Source: Chiridota heheva (Eukaryota > Echinodermata > Holothuroidea > Apodida > Chiridotidae). Taken from it: a stretch of 64,000 bases of DNA. The DNA lies in NCBI GenBank assembly GCA_020152595.1, contig JAIGNY010004072.1:2395001-2459000 (forward strand), given 5' to 3'. Both the position numbers and the translations under genes were made by a program. Numbering within the stretch: position 1 is the stretch's first letter; the number at the start of each line of letters is the position of its first letter. The notes beneath the pieces are model-generated. The model did not search any database. It was not told the DNA's origin and saw nothing but the letters and a program-made list of their open reading frames with translations. Below are positions 48,544-59,579 of this stretch, one piece after another.

Positions 48544-49098
48544 CAGTAGCGCCATCACGAGGGTTGGGGGATATGGCGGGGGAACGTGCCTCCAATGTCC
48601 AAAAAGTCACAATTCTATTTTGTCCAAATGGCTATTTTGACTTTTTTTTTAATGGGGGGAGGGGGAAGGGGAGGGGTAGTCATAATTTAGTTTTAAAAGT
48701 CGTGTATTGCACATATTTAGAGTCTTTTGGGGTTTCTAAAACATGGAAAATCCGAGGGTACCGGGGGGAGGAGTGGGGGGGGGGCCGTAAACCCATGACG
48801 AAAAGGTTTGTGCCCCTCAATATCGAACCCCTATTTTTGACCTTTTCTGATGGAGGTGGGGTAGCATCATCGTTTGTAGTCATCCTAATTTAGTTACAAG
48901 AGCCGTGTATTGCACACATTCAGTCTTTTGGAGCATCTGAAACTTGGAAAATGCGAAGTTTCCCGAGGATTTCGCCGGCAGGACACCACCGGGGCTTTTC
49001 CGCTGGACCCCACAATGGGCTCTAAGGCGGGTCCCTTTACCCCATGCCGAAAAGGTTGGTGCCCCCTCCCCCATATCAAAATCCTGGCGGCGCCACTG
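48544..49098. mobile_element. hAT-like MITE with internal duplication, 555 bp
   Basis: The left end CAGTAGCGCCATCACGAGG and the reverse complement of the right end (CAGTGGCGCCGCCAGGATTT) are inverted. The 7-bp repeat CAAAAAG lies on both sides (48537-48543 and 49099-49105). Inside, a roughly 200-base unit is present twice: GTGTATTGCACATATTTAGA at 48703 and GTGTATTGCACACATTCAGT at 48904, each followed by GAAAA(T)C/GCGA and G-rich DNA. The 148-codon plus-strand frame here follows the G-rich repeat and is not a gene. Confidence 0.7.
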
Positions 49099-50739
49099 CA
49101 AAAAGACCCGAAACTTTACTGAGTCTCTTTATCATAGGTTTCTTAAGGGAAAATGATTAGTGCTATTAGTAGGCCTATGGTTGATTTCGGTGATTGGTAG
49201 ACCATATAAATACGCTACTTCACACTTTCAGTGACCTCAAGGTCAATCCGGTACAAAAGTTCTGATTTGAAAACACATAAAACATGCAGACGAGATGGTT
49301 TTCTACCAGATTTGTGTCCGTTATGTGCGATATAGCCAATTAAATGTTGTGCTTTTTTTTGTTTGGAGTATGAAAATGATTTTTCATGCACACTTAAGAC
49401 ACTTTATGTCGTAGACCTTATTGTTGTCTGTGAAAAAATCGGAGTTAAAGTTGCTCATATTAAGATTGCTTGCCTTCAGCACATTGGCCAAAGGCAAATC
49501 CGAATCTGGCGCCCTCACTTAAAATAAATTATTACGATTTTGTTCAGCAAAAAAAAGAGTAAATAAACGAGAAGCAAAATGACAGCAAGAAATTGTTAAG
49601 ACAATTCAATAAAATTTTGGATTTCCCATGATTTTCTTTTTAAGTATGGAAATCACAGACGTGGCAGAATAATTTGAAATTCTTGAACGAGCCTGTTATA
49701 GCGAGACGTATTCATGCGAGAGTCACCTTTTGAGCTCACAAAGTTGCATTTCCCACCGAGGACATGTGATACATTTTGTTTCATTAACAATCAGAAGGCT
49801 TTGCATATAATCACTCTTACCACAAAATATGTTTTTTGTTATGTTTTCAGGTTAGACTTAAAGAGAGTTATTGATGATTTTCGAAGGTTGACACGTCCAG
49901 GCCTATGCATTATTATGCAGTGCGAACGAATGTAGCCGGACTGACCTCAAGTCACTAAAAGTGTGAAGTCGCATATTAGATGGGTGTGAATTCAAATGTA
50001 TAGCTCAAGGCTGCCCAATATAATATGTGAAACGAACAGGTGTTGGAGCATTAAAATAGGAGCATTTTTGAAATTGTCTTGGGGTGGGGGGGGGGGGAGG
50101 GGGTAGATACTGAACATGTTGATGTTGACGATGAACATAGCTATGTTGCGAATCCTCACGACGGAGGACAACAGCTAATATTCCCCGTAGTACCGTTGGA
50201 CTGATGCCAACCGTGTAAGTATGGCTGCCGTTAGTGATGGCTGGCCGTCCGAGGTCAACCGTACTGAGGGACGTGTATGATAACTAGACAACAGCCTGGA
50301 CGAAACCCCCGGAAGGCCTGTGGTTTAGGCTTTTATTTATTTCAAATGTTTTCATGATAATTGAACCATTCCCCCCCCCCCCCTTCCCCCTCTCCCCCCT
50401 TCCCGGCTTTGCTGTCCCTGTAAAATCTTAGGCAACGAGCAACTAAGTTATATCAAGTATCACGATTGATGAATTCATTTTGGATTTAACGATACCAAAT
50501 TATGGAGGTGAGAACCGGCGAGACAGCAAGTTTCCTTTATTTTCATGACCAGTGGATAAATGTATGAACAATACTGAAACACAATCATGAAAGAAATAGA
50601 AGCAAATTGCTTTATACAAGCTTTAAAACTGTAAAAGAACCAAGTAAAAGTCAATAGATATTTCGTTTGTGGGTCACCAGGGCCGTAATTCTCAATCACA
50701 AAACTGACAGGTTTTTTTGTTTGTTTGATTGTTGGCAGG
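49099..50739. other. Non-coding stretch with G and C tracts
   Basis: A G-rich run lies at about 50083-50105 and a C run at about 50370-50400. A somewhat GC-richer, CpG-containing stretch lies between them (50140-50320). No exon was supported. Confidence 0.45.
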
Positions 50740-50893
50740 TTGGTAATGATCCTCCCACGATTGGGAACTCTGTAACAACCTCATACTGTGATAGGTCAAC
50801 AACGCCAAGCGTGTTTGCACCCTGCTCTTTTCGAGAAGTTATTAGAGAATCAGGTATAGCAGTGAGGAACACTACCATCGAGACCACCATTTA
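50740..50893 (+). CDS. Weak candidate exon, unknown protein
   Basis: A plausible acceptor TTGATTGTTGGCAG ends at 50739. The frame then reads VGNDPPTIGNSVTTSYCDRS, then TTPSVFAPCSFREVIRESG to a possible donor ATCAG/GTATAG at 50851-50852, or on to a TAA at 50893. Codon composition differs from the surrounding AT-rich DNA. I do not recognise the protein and no partner exon was found; it may belong to an old mobile element. Confidence 0.25.
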
Positions 50894-51012
50894 ACGTACT
50901 CATAGCGGATGGGACAGTGAACGCCACCCTGCCATTGGCCATTTTCCAAATCAACGTCTGCACTTGATGTCAGCGCATCGTTCTGCATGCTCTATGGAAA
51001 AATCACGTTTAA

Positions 51013-51085
51013 TATCGTTGTTGGACTTAAACCTAGAACCTCCTGCATCTTAATTGTACGCTCAACCGACTGAGCCACCTATCCC
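51013..51085 (-). other. tRNA-derived relic (SINE head)
   Basis: On the minus strand GTGGCTCAGTCGGTTGAGCG is a textbook box A with a perfect four-pair D stem GCTC/GAGC. It is followed at the right distance by GGTTTAAGTCC as a degenerate box B. The positional anticodon is AAG. Anticodon and acceptor stems do not pair, so it is a tRNA-derived SINE head or pseudogene. Confidence 0.5.
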
Positions 51086-51097
51086 CTTAATCGCAAA

Positions 51098-51467
51098 GTG
51101 CAGGGGGAGCCTGGGGAGGACAACAGGACCGTAATTTTCTTCACGCAATAATAACGAAATTGAGTTCCGTGTTCCTTCGGCAAGATCAGAAAAAGCAAAG
51201 TACTTGATAATGTTTCTATAAAATCTATTAAGTTGACAATATAATCTTTTGGTATACCATTTGCAACAAAAAGCCGCATTCCATAAAATGGCGGAGCTAC
51301 GGGGCAACTTTTGGGGATTTCCCCACGAGATCCTTTTTCCCCCACTTACCAGCTTACCCCATGAAACTTGTGTACGGGCGATCGTTTGTCCGATCAATAG
51401 GCCTCCCCCATGAGATAAAGCTGTGCGCCCCTCTATTGTCCTATCATCAAAATCCAGGCGCTCCCAC
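51098..51467. mobile_element. Possible degraded MITE
   Basis: AGTGCAGGGGGAGCCTGGGG at the left resembles the reverse complement of the right end (AGTGGGAGCGCCTGGATTTT). The flanks AATCGCAA and AATTACAT match only partly. Both termini belong to a common AGTGG...GCCTGG type seen again at 48544. The minus-strand open frames inside have no recognised product. Confidence 0.35.
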
Positions 51468-51601
51468 TAATTACATACATGTAGGCCTATTCAGGCACGT
51501 AGCCAGGATTATCCATTGAAATGGTTTCCACAGTAAAATTTATCAATATCACATGAATCATAGGGAGGTATGTGAGATTTGTGTAGCTTGTGTACCTACG
51601 G

Positions 51602-52730
51602 GGTAGTAAGGGGCGACTATACAGGCCCGGACAGTCCGGGCCTGTATTGCGGCCCCTGAGATCCGGGCCTGTATAGCGGCCCTGAGATCCGGGCCTGTAT
51701 ATCGGCCCCTGAGATCCGGGCCTGTATAGCGGCCCCTAAGATCCGGGCCTGTATAGCAGCCTCTGAGATCCGGGCCTGTAGTCCGGGCCTGTATAGCGAC
51801 CCCTGAGCTTTTTCCCTCTTGGTCATCGGATTGGTCGGGGTCTGTATAGCGACCCCTGAGCTTTTCCCTCTTGGTCATCGGATTGGTCGGAGCCCGTCTG
51901 TATAGCGGCCCTTGAGCTTTTCCCTCCTGGTCATCGGATTGCCATCACAAGATAGTCTTGATTGTTTTGCAGTCCTTTTAACGAGGTGTATAGCTTTTCC
52001 TGACTGGGTGTGTCATGGTACTCATTGTCGCCCATTTCACAACAATACACCCTGACAGTCTGTTGATTAGAAGCTTTAAGTTGTCAAAGAGTTTTAACTG
52101 TACAAATAATATAGATACATCGCTATATCACGATTATCGATAATATCGGGATAATATCGTCACAATTTACCGCGTCACGTCATTCGAGAAACAGGAAACT
52201 TGTCATGTTTGAGACCATGTTTTTGAAAATAGGTAAGATTTGAGCAGCGATATTTTTTAAACGGTGTGATTTGAGCAGCGATATTTTTTTAACGTGTACG
52301 AATTGAGAACGAAATTTTATTTTCAAATCCCATTGACTTTGCACAGGGAGCAAAATTTGAGCGAAGATATTTTGAAAACGTGAATAATTTGAGAAGACAT
52401 TTTTTTCTGACACTCATTTAAAAAACAATTTTTCTAAAACACCCATTTGAGAAACATTATTTTTCTGAAACACTGTCATTTGAGGCAGTTTTTGCTCAAA
52501 TGTTTTTCATTTGGAAGGATAAAGCTGGCGTCTAACGGGAAATGACAGGACAGAACTGCACTTTAATGCAAAATATAGGGGTCTACGGGGGCTTTATCGT
52601 GGGAATAATCAGACAAAACTACGTTTTTAACGGGCAAAAATGGCGTCAAGGGGGGAATGACAGGACAGAACTGCGCTTTAAAAGGGGGTGGGACTTGATT
52701 CCAAACCACGCCCCCTAAACTTTTTTCCTC
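51602..52730. repeat. Left terminal inverted repeat
   Basis: In order from the tip: a 29-base odd palindrome (51619-51647), about six 27-28 base units with GATCCGGGCCTGTATAGCGG (to about 51800), three longer units containing GAGCTTTTCCCTCTTGGTCA (to about 51940), a unique part, degenerate units of the type TTGAGCAGCGATATTTTT (52200-52480), and an inner part ending CCCCCTAAACTTTTTTCCTC. All blocks recur inverted in the right repeat. Confidence 0.88.
51619..51647. repeat. Perfect odd palindrome at the left tip
   Basis: Arms ATACAGGCCCGGAC and GTCCGGGCCTGTAT pair fully around a single central A. The copy at the other tip (59889-59917) has one mismatch. It could be extruded as a hairpin. The arm sequence overlaps the 27-bp subterminal unit, so the tip may have arisen from head-to-head units. 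Confidence 0.9.
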
Positions 52731-52767
52731 AAACATTACATTTGGGCATGCACTTTTTGAAAATCCG

Positions 52768-52835
52768 GTGAAGAAGAAGAAGGAGGAGTAGGAGCAGGAG
52801 GATGAGCAAGAGGAGGAGGAGAAGAAGAAGCAGGG
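52768..52835 (+). repeat. GAA/GGA-rich tract
   Basis: Imperfect purine run GAAGAAGAAGGAGGAGTAGG... with AGGAGGAGGAGAAGAAGAAG, just inside the left terminal repeat. Confidence 0.9.
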
Positions 52836-53004
52836 CGTCAAATTTGAGAAGACATTTTGATGTGTACTTCAGTTTTTTAAATTCCTCGAGCTCTCTTTTT
52901 TCTCAACCATCCACTTTTGAGAGAATAATTATAAAAAAAAAGAGTTGTAAAAATCAAGGGAATTGGGTTAAAAAGCGAGGGACTTTATTGCGTACACGCG
53001 ATAA

Positions 53005-53043
53005 TGACGTCATTGCCTTGAGAATGGGACAAAAGTATATATG
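53005..53043 (+). promoter_or_regulatory. CRE plus TATA promoter
   Basis: A consensus CRE, TGACGTCA at 53005-53012, lies 24 bases upstream of a TATA box GTATATATGA (53035-53044), with another TGACGT overlapping its end. A start near 53070 would leave a 50-base leader before the ATG at 53119. Confidence 0.55.
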
Positions 53044-53118
53044 ACGTTATGAAATGTAGATGTGTATTATGTTGTATGTGACCATCGACCAGTCTAGGAC
53101 TGTCCGGAGAGAACCGCC

Positions 53119-53253
53119 ATGACGACGGAACGTCGACGAACCTTGCGCCGTGCCAAAGCACTACTTAAACCCGATTTCGCCCGAGTTATATTGCCCTATG
53201 CGAGGTTGACGAAAGTACAGTCGCTAACATCAGGCAACTCTAGCTTATCAAGG
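53119..53253 (+). CDS. Short first exon of an unidentified gene inside the Polinton-like element
   Basis: ATG in good context (ACCGCCATGA) opens 45 codons ending at a strong donor, CAAGG/GTAAGC, leaving in phase 0. The product begins MTTERRRTLRRAKALLKPDF and is strongly basic; arginine clusters could bind nucleic acid or serve in nuclear targeting. A CRE/TATA pair lies about 75 bases upstream. Read through the donor, the frame continues to a stop at 53418 with a cysteine-rich, AT-rich tail that looks intronic. Polinton genes are usually intronless, so a spliced exon here might be a captured host fragment or chance. I do not recognise the family and found no second exon. Confidence 0.4.
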
Positions 53254-53882
53254 GTAAGCAAGGTGTGTTTTCTTTATTGTGACTGTTGGTGTGTACATAC
53301 TTCATCCTGGGATAATTTCAAGCAATTCATAAACCAATCTATTAATTCACATCTTATTGCCAGCCATCAACCTAAAAAAAACCTGAATCACACTTACCAT
53401 ATTCAAATCCCAAAGTAATTACAGTGGCAGATTTATTTGAGCAAGACACTAATGAATGACGCAACCCCGTACTTTCGGATCAGGCTCATATTCCACCACC
53501 CCTGCTGTTCTCCTAAACGACGATTGGCCTCTCTCCGGTGAGTCATGGTAATCAAACACGCAGTATGCACACAATACACCACAGTAAGTATACCACGAAA
53601 TGTCAACACGCTATTACTCAATATATGATAAGACGTTGTAATTGTTAGTGTAGCCGACGAATGCTATGAATGATAAAACCCGCCGACAACGAGTGAACAC
53701 ACAATTACAATGACGGGGTCGTCGCCTGCGTATTCGGTTATGATAGTAACAATGCTGTCACGAAACGCTTAATACGACCCGGACGAGAACACAGGTACGA
53801 CGTACGGACAGACATAACATCGACAACCAAGTCAATGTCCACGGCCTTTGATAACCCAGTTGTGGTGCACTGGCGTGCCTAC

Positions 53883-53951
53883 CCAACCCAGGCTTGAATC
53901 CAGGGCCTCGTGGTCTGTAGACATGTATGATAACCGCTACACCACAGTTGG
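53883..53951 (-). tRNA. tRNA-like gene or pseudogene, anticodon ACA by position
   Basis: On the minus strand the 69 bases begin CCAACTG and end GTTGG, giving a five-pair acceptor stem (CCAAC/GTTGG). GTGGTGTAGCGGTTATCA is an excellent box A close to that of eukaryotic tRNA-Val. The anticodon loop CTACAGA places ACA as anticodon, but its stem has only three good pairs. The T arm CCTGG-ATTCAAG-CCTGG has four of five pairs. No T run immediately terminates it. It is better read as a pseudogene or tRNA-derived SINE carried by the element than as a working tRNA. Confidence 0.45.
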
Positions 53952-54005
53952 TAGACTGATAGAACCAAATCTTAACCCCGCTTTTAAATGTTCAGTCTTG
54001 AATGA

Positions 54006-54111
54006 CATTCAATACTGTTGCCATATATGGTCATCACACCACTATTAAGTGACCAATCGGATGGATTCAAAATGACATAAATCTGTTACGTATGCAATGG
54101 ACCAATACTAT
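54006..54111. repeat. Internal inverted pair 1, left member
   Basis: CATTCAATACTGTTGCCATATATGG-type sequence (about 106 bases) is the reverse complement of 58829-58934 with scattered differences. Confidence 0.85.
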
Positions 54112-54164
54112 TATTTAATATTCGTCTTTCATGTCTTATCCCGTGGTAACATACATCAAGGACA

Positions 54165-54860
54165 TTTAAACAAAGGATCTATATTGATCTAATAAACACA
54201 CATGGATTAGGAATGCTTTTTTATCATACTATTGATATCAATTTGCCACGCAAACATCTTCACAGATAATTTTTCCCCATTATTATCTTTGACCACCCTA
54301 TTATTAAACACGCATTATGTACAAACACGATGTATCGATCGGTCTATTTTTGGCCATGCAAACATCTTCACAGATAATTCTACCCTCTCATCACACTTTG
54401 ACCACGCATTATGTACAGAAATGATGTCGTGATCGGTTCTCTTTGTTAAACACAAGGACATCTAAACAAAGGGTCTATATTGATCCAATAAACACACATG
54501 GATTATGATTTTTCTTCTTCTCATACTATTGATATCGATTTGCCATGCAAACATCTTTACAGATAATTTCACCCTATTGTCATACTTTGACCACGCATTA
54601 TGTACAGAAATGATGAATCGATCGGTTCTCTTTGTCAAACACAAGGACATTTAAACAAAGGATCTATATTGATTTAATAAACACACATAGATTATAAATA
54701 CAAAAAATTCTTCTCATACTATTGATATCGATTTGCCATGCAAACATCTTCACAGATACCCCATTGTTATATCATCACATTTTGACCATCCTATTATTAA
54801 ACACGCATTATGTACAGAAATGGTATATCGATCGGTTCTACAACATTTTAACCCCCATTA
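54165..54860. repeat. Diverged tandem repeat inside the Polinton-like element
   Basis: Words recur in the same order: ACTATTGATATC (54228, 54526, 54718), GCAAACATCTTCACAGATA (about 54250, 54358, 54740; one base different at 54547), CACGCATTATGTACAGAAATG (54403, 54593, 54803), and GGTCTATATTGATC/T plus AATAAACACACAT. Unit lengths vary from about 110 to 300 bases owing to internal deletions. Open frames here are repeat artefacts. Confidence 0.85.
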
Positions 54861-55013
54861 TTAAACAGCAATATCAAAAAATACGCATGATGTGCACAAA
54901 ATGAATCGGCTGTATATCCTACATTTAAAAACAACGCCCGTGACGTCAGATAGAACTCAAAGCGTCAAATTGCGCTCGGTTTCTTCTACAGTTAGAAGTT
55001 CATGTCCTCAAAT
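54795..55013. repeat. Internal inverted pair 2, left member
   Basis: The segment containing AAATTGCGCTCGGTTTCTTC and ATACGCATGATGTGCACAAA is inverted at 57668-57878. On the right it lies directly next to the terminal repeat; on the left about 2 kb of other sequence intervenes. Confidence 0.88.
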
Positions 55014-57667
55014 GAAAATGACAGAGGAAAAGTGGGATCATGTTTCCAGTGGCCAAAAGAGCTACGCCCTTTGTTATCTGAATGTCGATCGATGGAGCTG
55101 ACTGGATTAATGGTATCATTACGTATTATTGGGTGCTTAGGTACGGTGTAACAAGCGCTCATACAATTTGAAGTTAGATAGCTATCATATATTACGTTAT
55201 TTACCCGTAGACGCCAGTTTGCTCGTAAAAACGCAGTTGTGTTCGCTCAAATGAAAAACAGTTGAGCAAAAATTGGCCCTACCGCTATGGCTGTATGGCT
55301 GGAACGTTTTTTTTTTTTTTGGTCACACTGTAGCGAAATAACTGTAAGTGTTCATTATAACTGACTGAGACCTACAGGAGAGAAAAAAACGCCTAAGCCC
55401 AATGGGCATCTGATAGTGAATTGCCCGTGAATTTCAATCTGTCCCCTCCGTTCCCTAGCTGCATGAAAGATGATCAATCACGTTAAGAAAAGTCATGCAT
55501 ATTGGTTACAAAATGTTACAAAAGGTATAGTAAAACAATAGATTTTACCCTAAACTTTGATTTTTATCTTAACACAAATATTATTAGGGGTACAAAACAG
55601 TCTGAGATTCCCGCGCTTTTTTTCTTGCCAATCACGTTACATGAATTATAGGTAAGAGTTACCGCCAAATTGAAAATTCTGAATTTGGCGCTAAGTATTT
55701 GATAAAAGTCTTTTTTATTTATTTTTATTTTAGTAAAAATGCGCAAAGAATTTTAGATCCTATTCGCACAGGGTGGATTGTAAAAAAAGATAGTTTCCCT
55801 ACTTTTACAAGTATATTGGTCGATGACAAACAAAATATACCTCAATAGTAAAAAATGCTTTAAAACCTCCTTTCTACAACTCTTCACGATATTAATTGTA
55901 TTCTTTAAATTGATCCTTTTTAACGTCCTTCAGAAAATATATAACAAAAATAAGTAAAAAAACTATAGTTAATTATAAACAATACAAAATGTGTTTATGG
56001 CTAAAGGTCCTCTTCCCCCTCCCAGGGCTAGTTGCCCTAATATTATCGACATATATGATACATATATTATATATGTCGGGGTGTCACAACGGCCAAGTTG
56101 CTAATTGTTACCTAATTTTAAACACGATCACATGAGTGGACCGTACAAAACATATATTAAAACTTTTTTTTTTTTTATAAAAAATGAATATTTTCCCATC
56201 CTCACAAAAACTCAAGAACATAAGACACTATACATTAATAGCGACTGATATTGATTTTTTACTATGATTCGCACACCTTCGAAAATCGTCATGCAGTATC
56301 ATCATAAAAAAGAAAGTTTGCTCATGTTATCTCTTAGCAGAATAGAGTATCGATTTTTTTCCTTATCTCCAGACTAAAAATAAATAACGTTGTAGTTCCA
56401 TTGTATAGTTTTATGTACTACAACAGCTTGCATAGAATTAGGAACATGTTTTCCATTGGGGGTACACCGTACAAAGATGCTACAACACTGATTCAATGGT
56501 AAAAAAATTGCAGTATAATATGACGCCTTTTAGGCGCCTTCTTTTGCATCATTCTCGTTGTGCAGGTGTCTTCTTTCATCGTTGTAATAGTGTAGGTTCC
56601 AAAAACATTGCTTTTAATTTCGCACAGTTGGCCCACAATATTTCTGCTAGAATACTTGATGTTTCATATGAAACACTTATTTCATACTGCGGGTATCAAC
56701 ATTGTATATAATTTCACTTGCATCACAGGATAGTCTCGACAACGGAGCTCTTGATTGTGTGGTTAATGATGCTTCTGACAGCATTAACATTATTTTTGAG
56801 AGAAAAAAAACAAAAACTTTGTTGCCTTTACCTAGTGACATTTCCCTCACATGGCCGTCTGTTCGGCCTTGTCCCAGTTAGCCAAGTTGGCCCATTATAC
56901 ATTTTTACCACACCCATCTCTGTTCGCATAGCCTTGTCCCATTGTACATTTTCGTCATGTTCCTGCTTGTTTAGACTGTGTTTTGCCTACGTCATGTACT
57001 CACACGTTTATAGCGTCACCTCTGTGACCTTTTCCGGACCCTTTTTCCGAGGCGGACGTTCCTATTCGTGTCTGAGCTTTTTTTTCTTTCAGTTTCATAA
57101 TGTATGCATAGGTTGATGCAGGGAGTTGTTAAGAATATTGGTTAGGAAAATAACTGAGATCCACTGGGCTGCCCAATCGAACAAAGAATTTACCACTGGC
57201 CGTTCAAACATTACGTATGAAAAGACGTCCATTTTGACCGATATATTGAGGGGCCTTTTTTTTTTCTTTCTTCAAATTATTGAAAGTTATCTGAGGTGAA
57301 TATGTCAGTAAGGTATGCCTACCCCACATTGATAATACACAAGAGCAACTCACAAAAAGAAAATCCTCTGTCCTGTATTGATTGATTTGATTACATACGG
57401 TTTAACATAGGGCTAACTCCAACCAACAGATGTTGGAGTATAACGTCAGAACAAACATGATTGCTGGGGTCACCCTGCACATTTATCCTGGATAAAAGTG
57501 TCGAATTTGTATTTCTCCCGCGAGGCTAAAGAAAAAAAGATTTATTCCGCATCCTCTTTTTTCCCAATTTACCGTTGTGTCAATTTTGCTGTCTGTGGTC
57601 CGTTTCCTTTGTTAAATTTCACTTTAGATCTATGTACCAACTGCGGTTAATCGGTGCTGCTTCTGGG
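55014..57667. other. Central region of the Polinton-like element, no gene recognised
   Basis: AT-rich with T runs near 55306 and 56167. A short block CTCAAATGAAAAACAGTTGA at 55248 is a third copy of part of the terminal repeat (compare 58119). Open frames at 56496-57116 (plus) include short repeated words (GCCTTGTCCCA, CCCATT(A/G)TACATTTT) and have no recognised domain. Confidence 0.5.
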
Positions 57668-57878
57668 GTCATTTGAGGACATGAACTTTTAAGTGTAGAA
57701 GAAACCGAGCGCAATTTGACTAAGTTATCGTCACGGGTCTTGTTTTTAAATGTAGGATATACAGTTGATCTATTTTGTGCACATCATGCGTATTTTTTGT
57801 TATTGCTGTTTAATAATGGGGGTTAAAATGTTGTAGAACCAATCGATACATCACTTCTGTACATAATGCGTGTTTCAT
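57668..57878. repeat. Internal inverted pair 2, right member
   Basis: Reverse complement of 54795-55013, directly inside the right terminal repeat. Confidence 0.88.
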
Positions 57879-58828
57879 AATAGTGCATGCTTAAATGTAA
57901 TATTTGAGGAAAAAAGTTAAGGGGGCGTTATTTGGAATCAAGTCCCACCCCCTTTTAGAGCGCAGTTCTGTCCTGTCATTCCCCCGTTGACGCCATTTTT
58001 GCCCGTTAAAAACGTAGTTTTGTCTGATTACTCCCGCAATGAAGACCACGTAGACCCCCATATTTTGCATTAAAGTGCAGTTTTGTCCTGTCATTCCCCG
58101 TTAGACGCCAGCTTTGTCCTGTCAAATGAAAAACAGTTGAACAAAAAACTGCCACAAATGTCAGTGTTTCAGAAAAATTGTTTCTCAAATGAGTGTTTTA
58201 GAAAAATTGTTTTTCAAATGAAGAGTGTCAGAAAAAAATGTCTTCTCAAATTATTCACGTTTTCAAAATATCTTCGCTCAAATTTTGCTCCCTGTGCAAA
58301 GTCAATGGGATTTGAAAATAAAATTTCGTTCTCAATTCGTACACGTTTGAAAAATATCGCCGCTCAAATCACACCGTTTAAAAAATATCGCCGCTCGAAT
58401 CTTACCTATTTTCAAAAACATGGTCTCAAACATGACAAGTTTCCTGTTTCTCGAATGACGTGACGCGGTAAATTGTGACAATATTATCCCGATATTATCG
58501 ATAATCGTGATATGGCGATTTATCTATATTATTTGTACAGTTTAAAGTCTTTGACAAATCTAAGCTTCTAATCAACAGACTGTCAGGGTGTATTGTTGTG
58601 AAATGGGCGACAATGAGTACCATGATACCCCCCATCTGACACACCCAGTCAGGAAAAGCTATATACTTCGTTAAAAGGACTCTGCAAAACAATCGAGATT
58701 ATCTTGTGACGCAATCCGATGACCCAGAAGAAAAAATCTCAGAGGTCACTATACAGACGGGCTCCGACCAAATAGAAGTTAGCATTGCAAATGAACTATA
58801 CACCTCGTTAAAAGGACTCTGCGGAACC

Positions 58829-58934
58829 ATGTATTGGTCTAATACATGCGTAATAGAATTATGTCATTTTTTACCTATCAGATTGGTCAATTAATAGTGG
58901 TGTGATGACCATATATGGCAACAGTATTGAATGG
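58829..58934. repeat. Internal inverted pair 1, right member
   Basis: Reverse complement of 54006-54111; lies immediately before the possible polymerase fragment. Confidence 0.85.
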
Positions 58935-58945
58935 AAAAATTATGA

Positions 58946-59107
58946 GCTTGGGACGATGATGAAGAAGTCATCGTTCCCGTTCACTACTCTCACCGCATCC
59001 AGAGGGACGGTCCCGGTAAAGTTCTCACCAGAACCATATCCAAGGAATATCGACTGATCTATACAAAACGCGTCATTCAGCCCGCTCTCACAGCCCACGG
59101 GTATTAA
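58946..59107 (+). pseudogene. Possible C-terminal fragment of a Polinton-type DNA polymerase B
   Basis: A 53-codon frame with no start reads DDDEEVIVPVHYSHRIQRDG, later YRLIYTKRVI, and stops after AHGY at 59105-59107. An acidic run, a short I-x-R turn and a final Y-(K/R)RV segment ending close to the stop recall, from memory only, the tail of protein-primed family B polymerases of Polintons. No catalytic motif is included, so the call rests on a short resemblance plus its place inside a Polinton-like element. It is a broken piece inserted in the right arm. A short frame in another register follows (to about 59205, with ETDRFVYDNWVIQLDH). Confidence 0.35.
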
Positions 59108-59579
59108 ACCTTTAATCCCACAAGTCCCCTTACATGAAACGGACAGGTTCGTCTACGACAATTGGGTGATTCAATTAGATCACACTGCTGAATGCCAACA
59201 TTCGTAACTCAAGATCCGATGAAATCTAATGAGGGCGGAAGGAGGGAAAAGAGCTACCATGGCTTGCTTCCTACGGTATCCTGCGTTGGTAGGAGCAGGT
59301 ACTTGTACCCTACAATCACCTGACATACCCAGTCACGAAAAGCTATACACCTCGTTAAAAAAAATCTGCAAAACAATCGAGACTATCTTGTGACGTAATC
59401 CGATGACCCAGAAAAAAAAAATCTCAGGGGCCGCTATACAGGTAGTGGCCAATCCGAAGCTCCGTCGTCGAGACTATCTTGTGATGGCAATCCGATGACC
59501 AAGAGGAAAAAGTTTAAGGGCCGCTATACAGACCCCGACCAATGCCATGACCAAAAGGGAAAAAGCTCAGGGGTCGCTA

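Noticed and set aside
48447..48893. 148-codon plus-strand frame
   Set aside because: Runs through G-rich repeat sequence of a hAT-like MITE.
58083..58463. 126-codon frame in the right terminal repeat
   Set aside because: Reads through degenerate 28-30 base repeats; no conservation of the frame in the left arm and no recognised protein.
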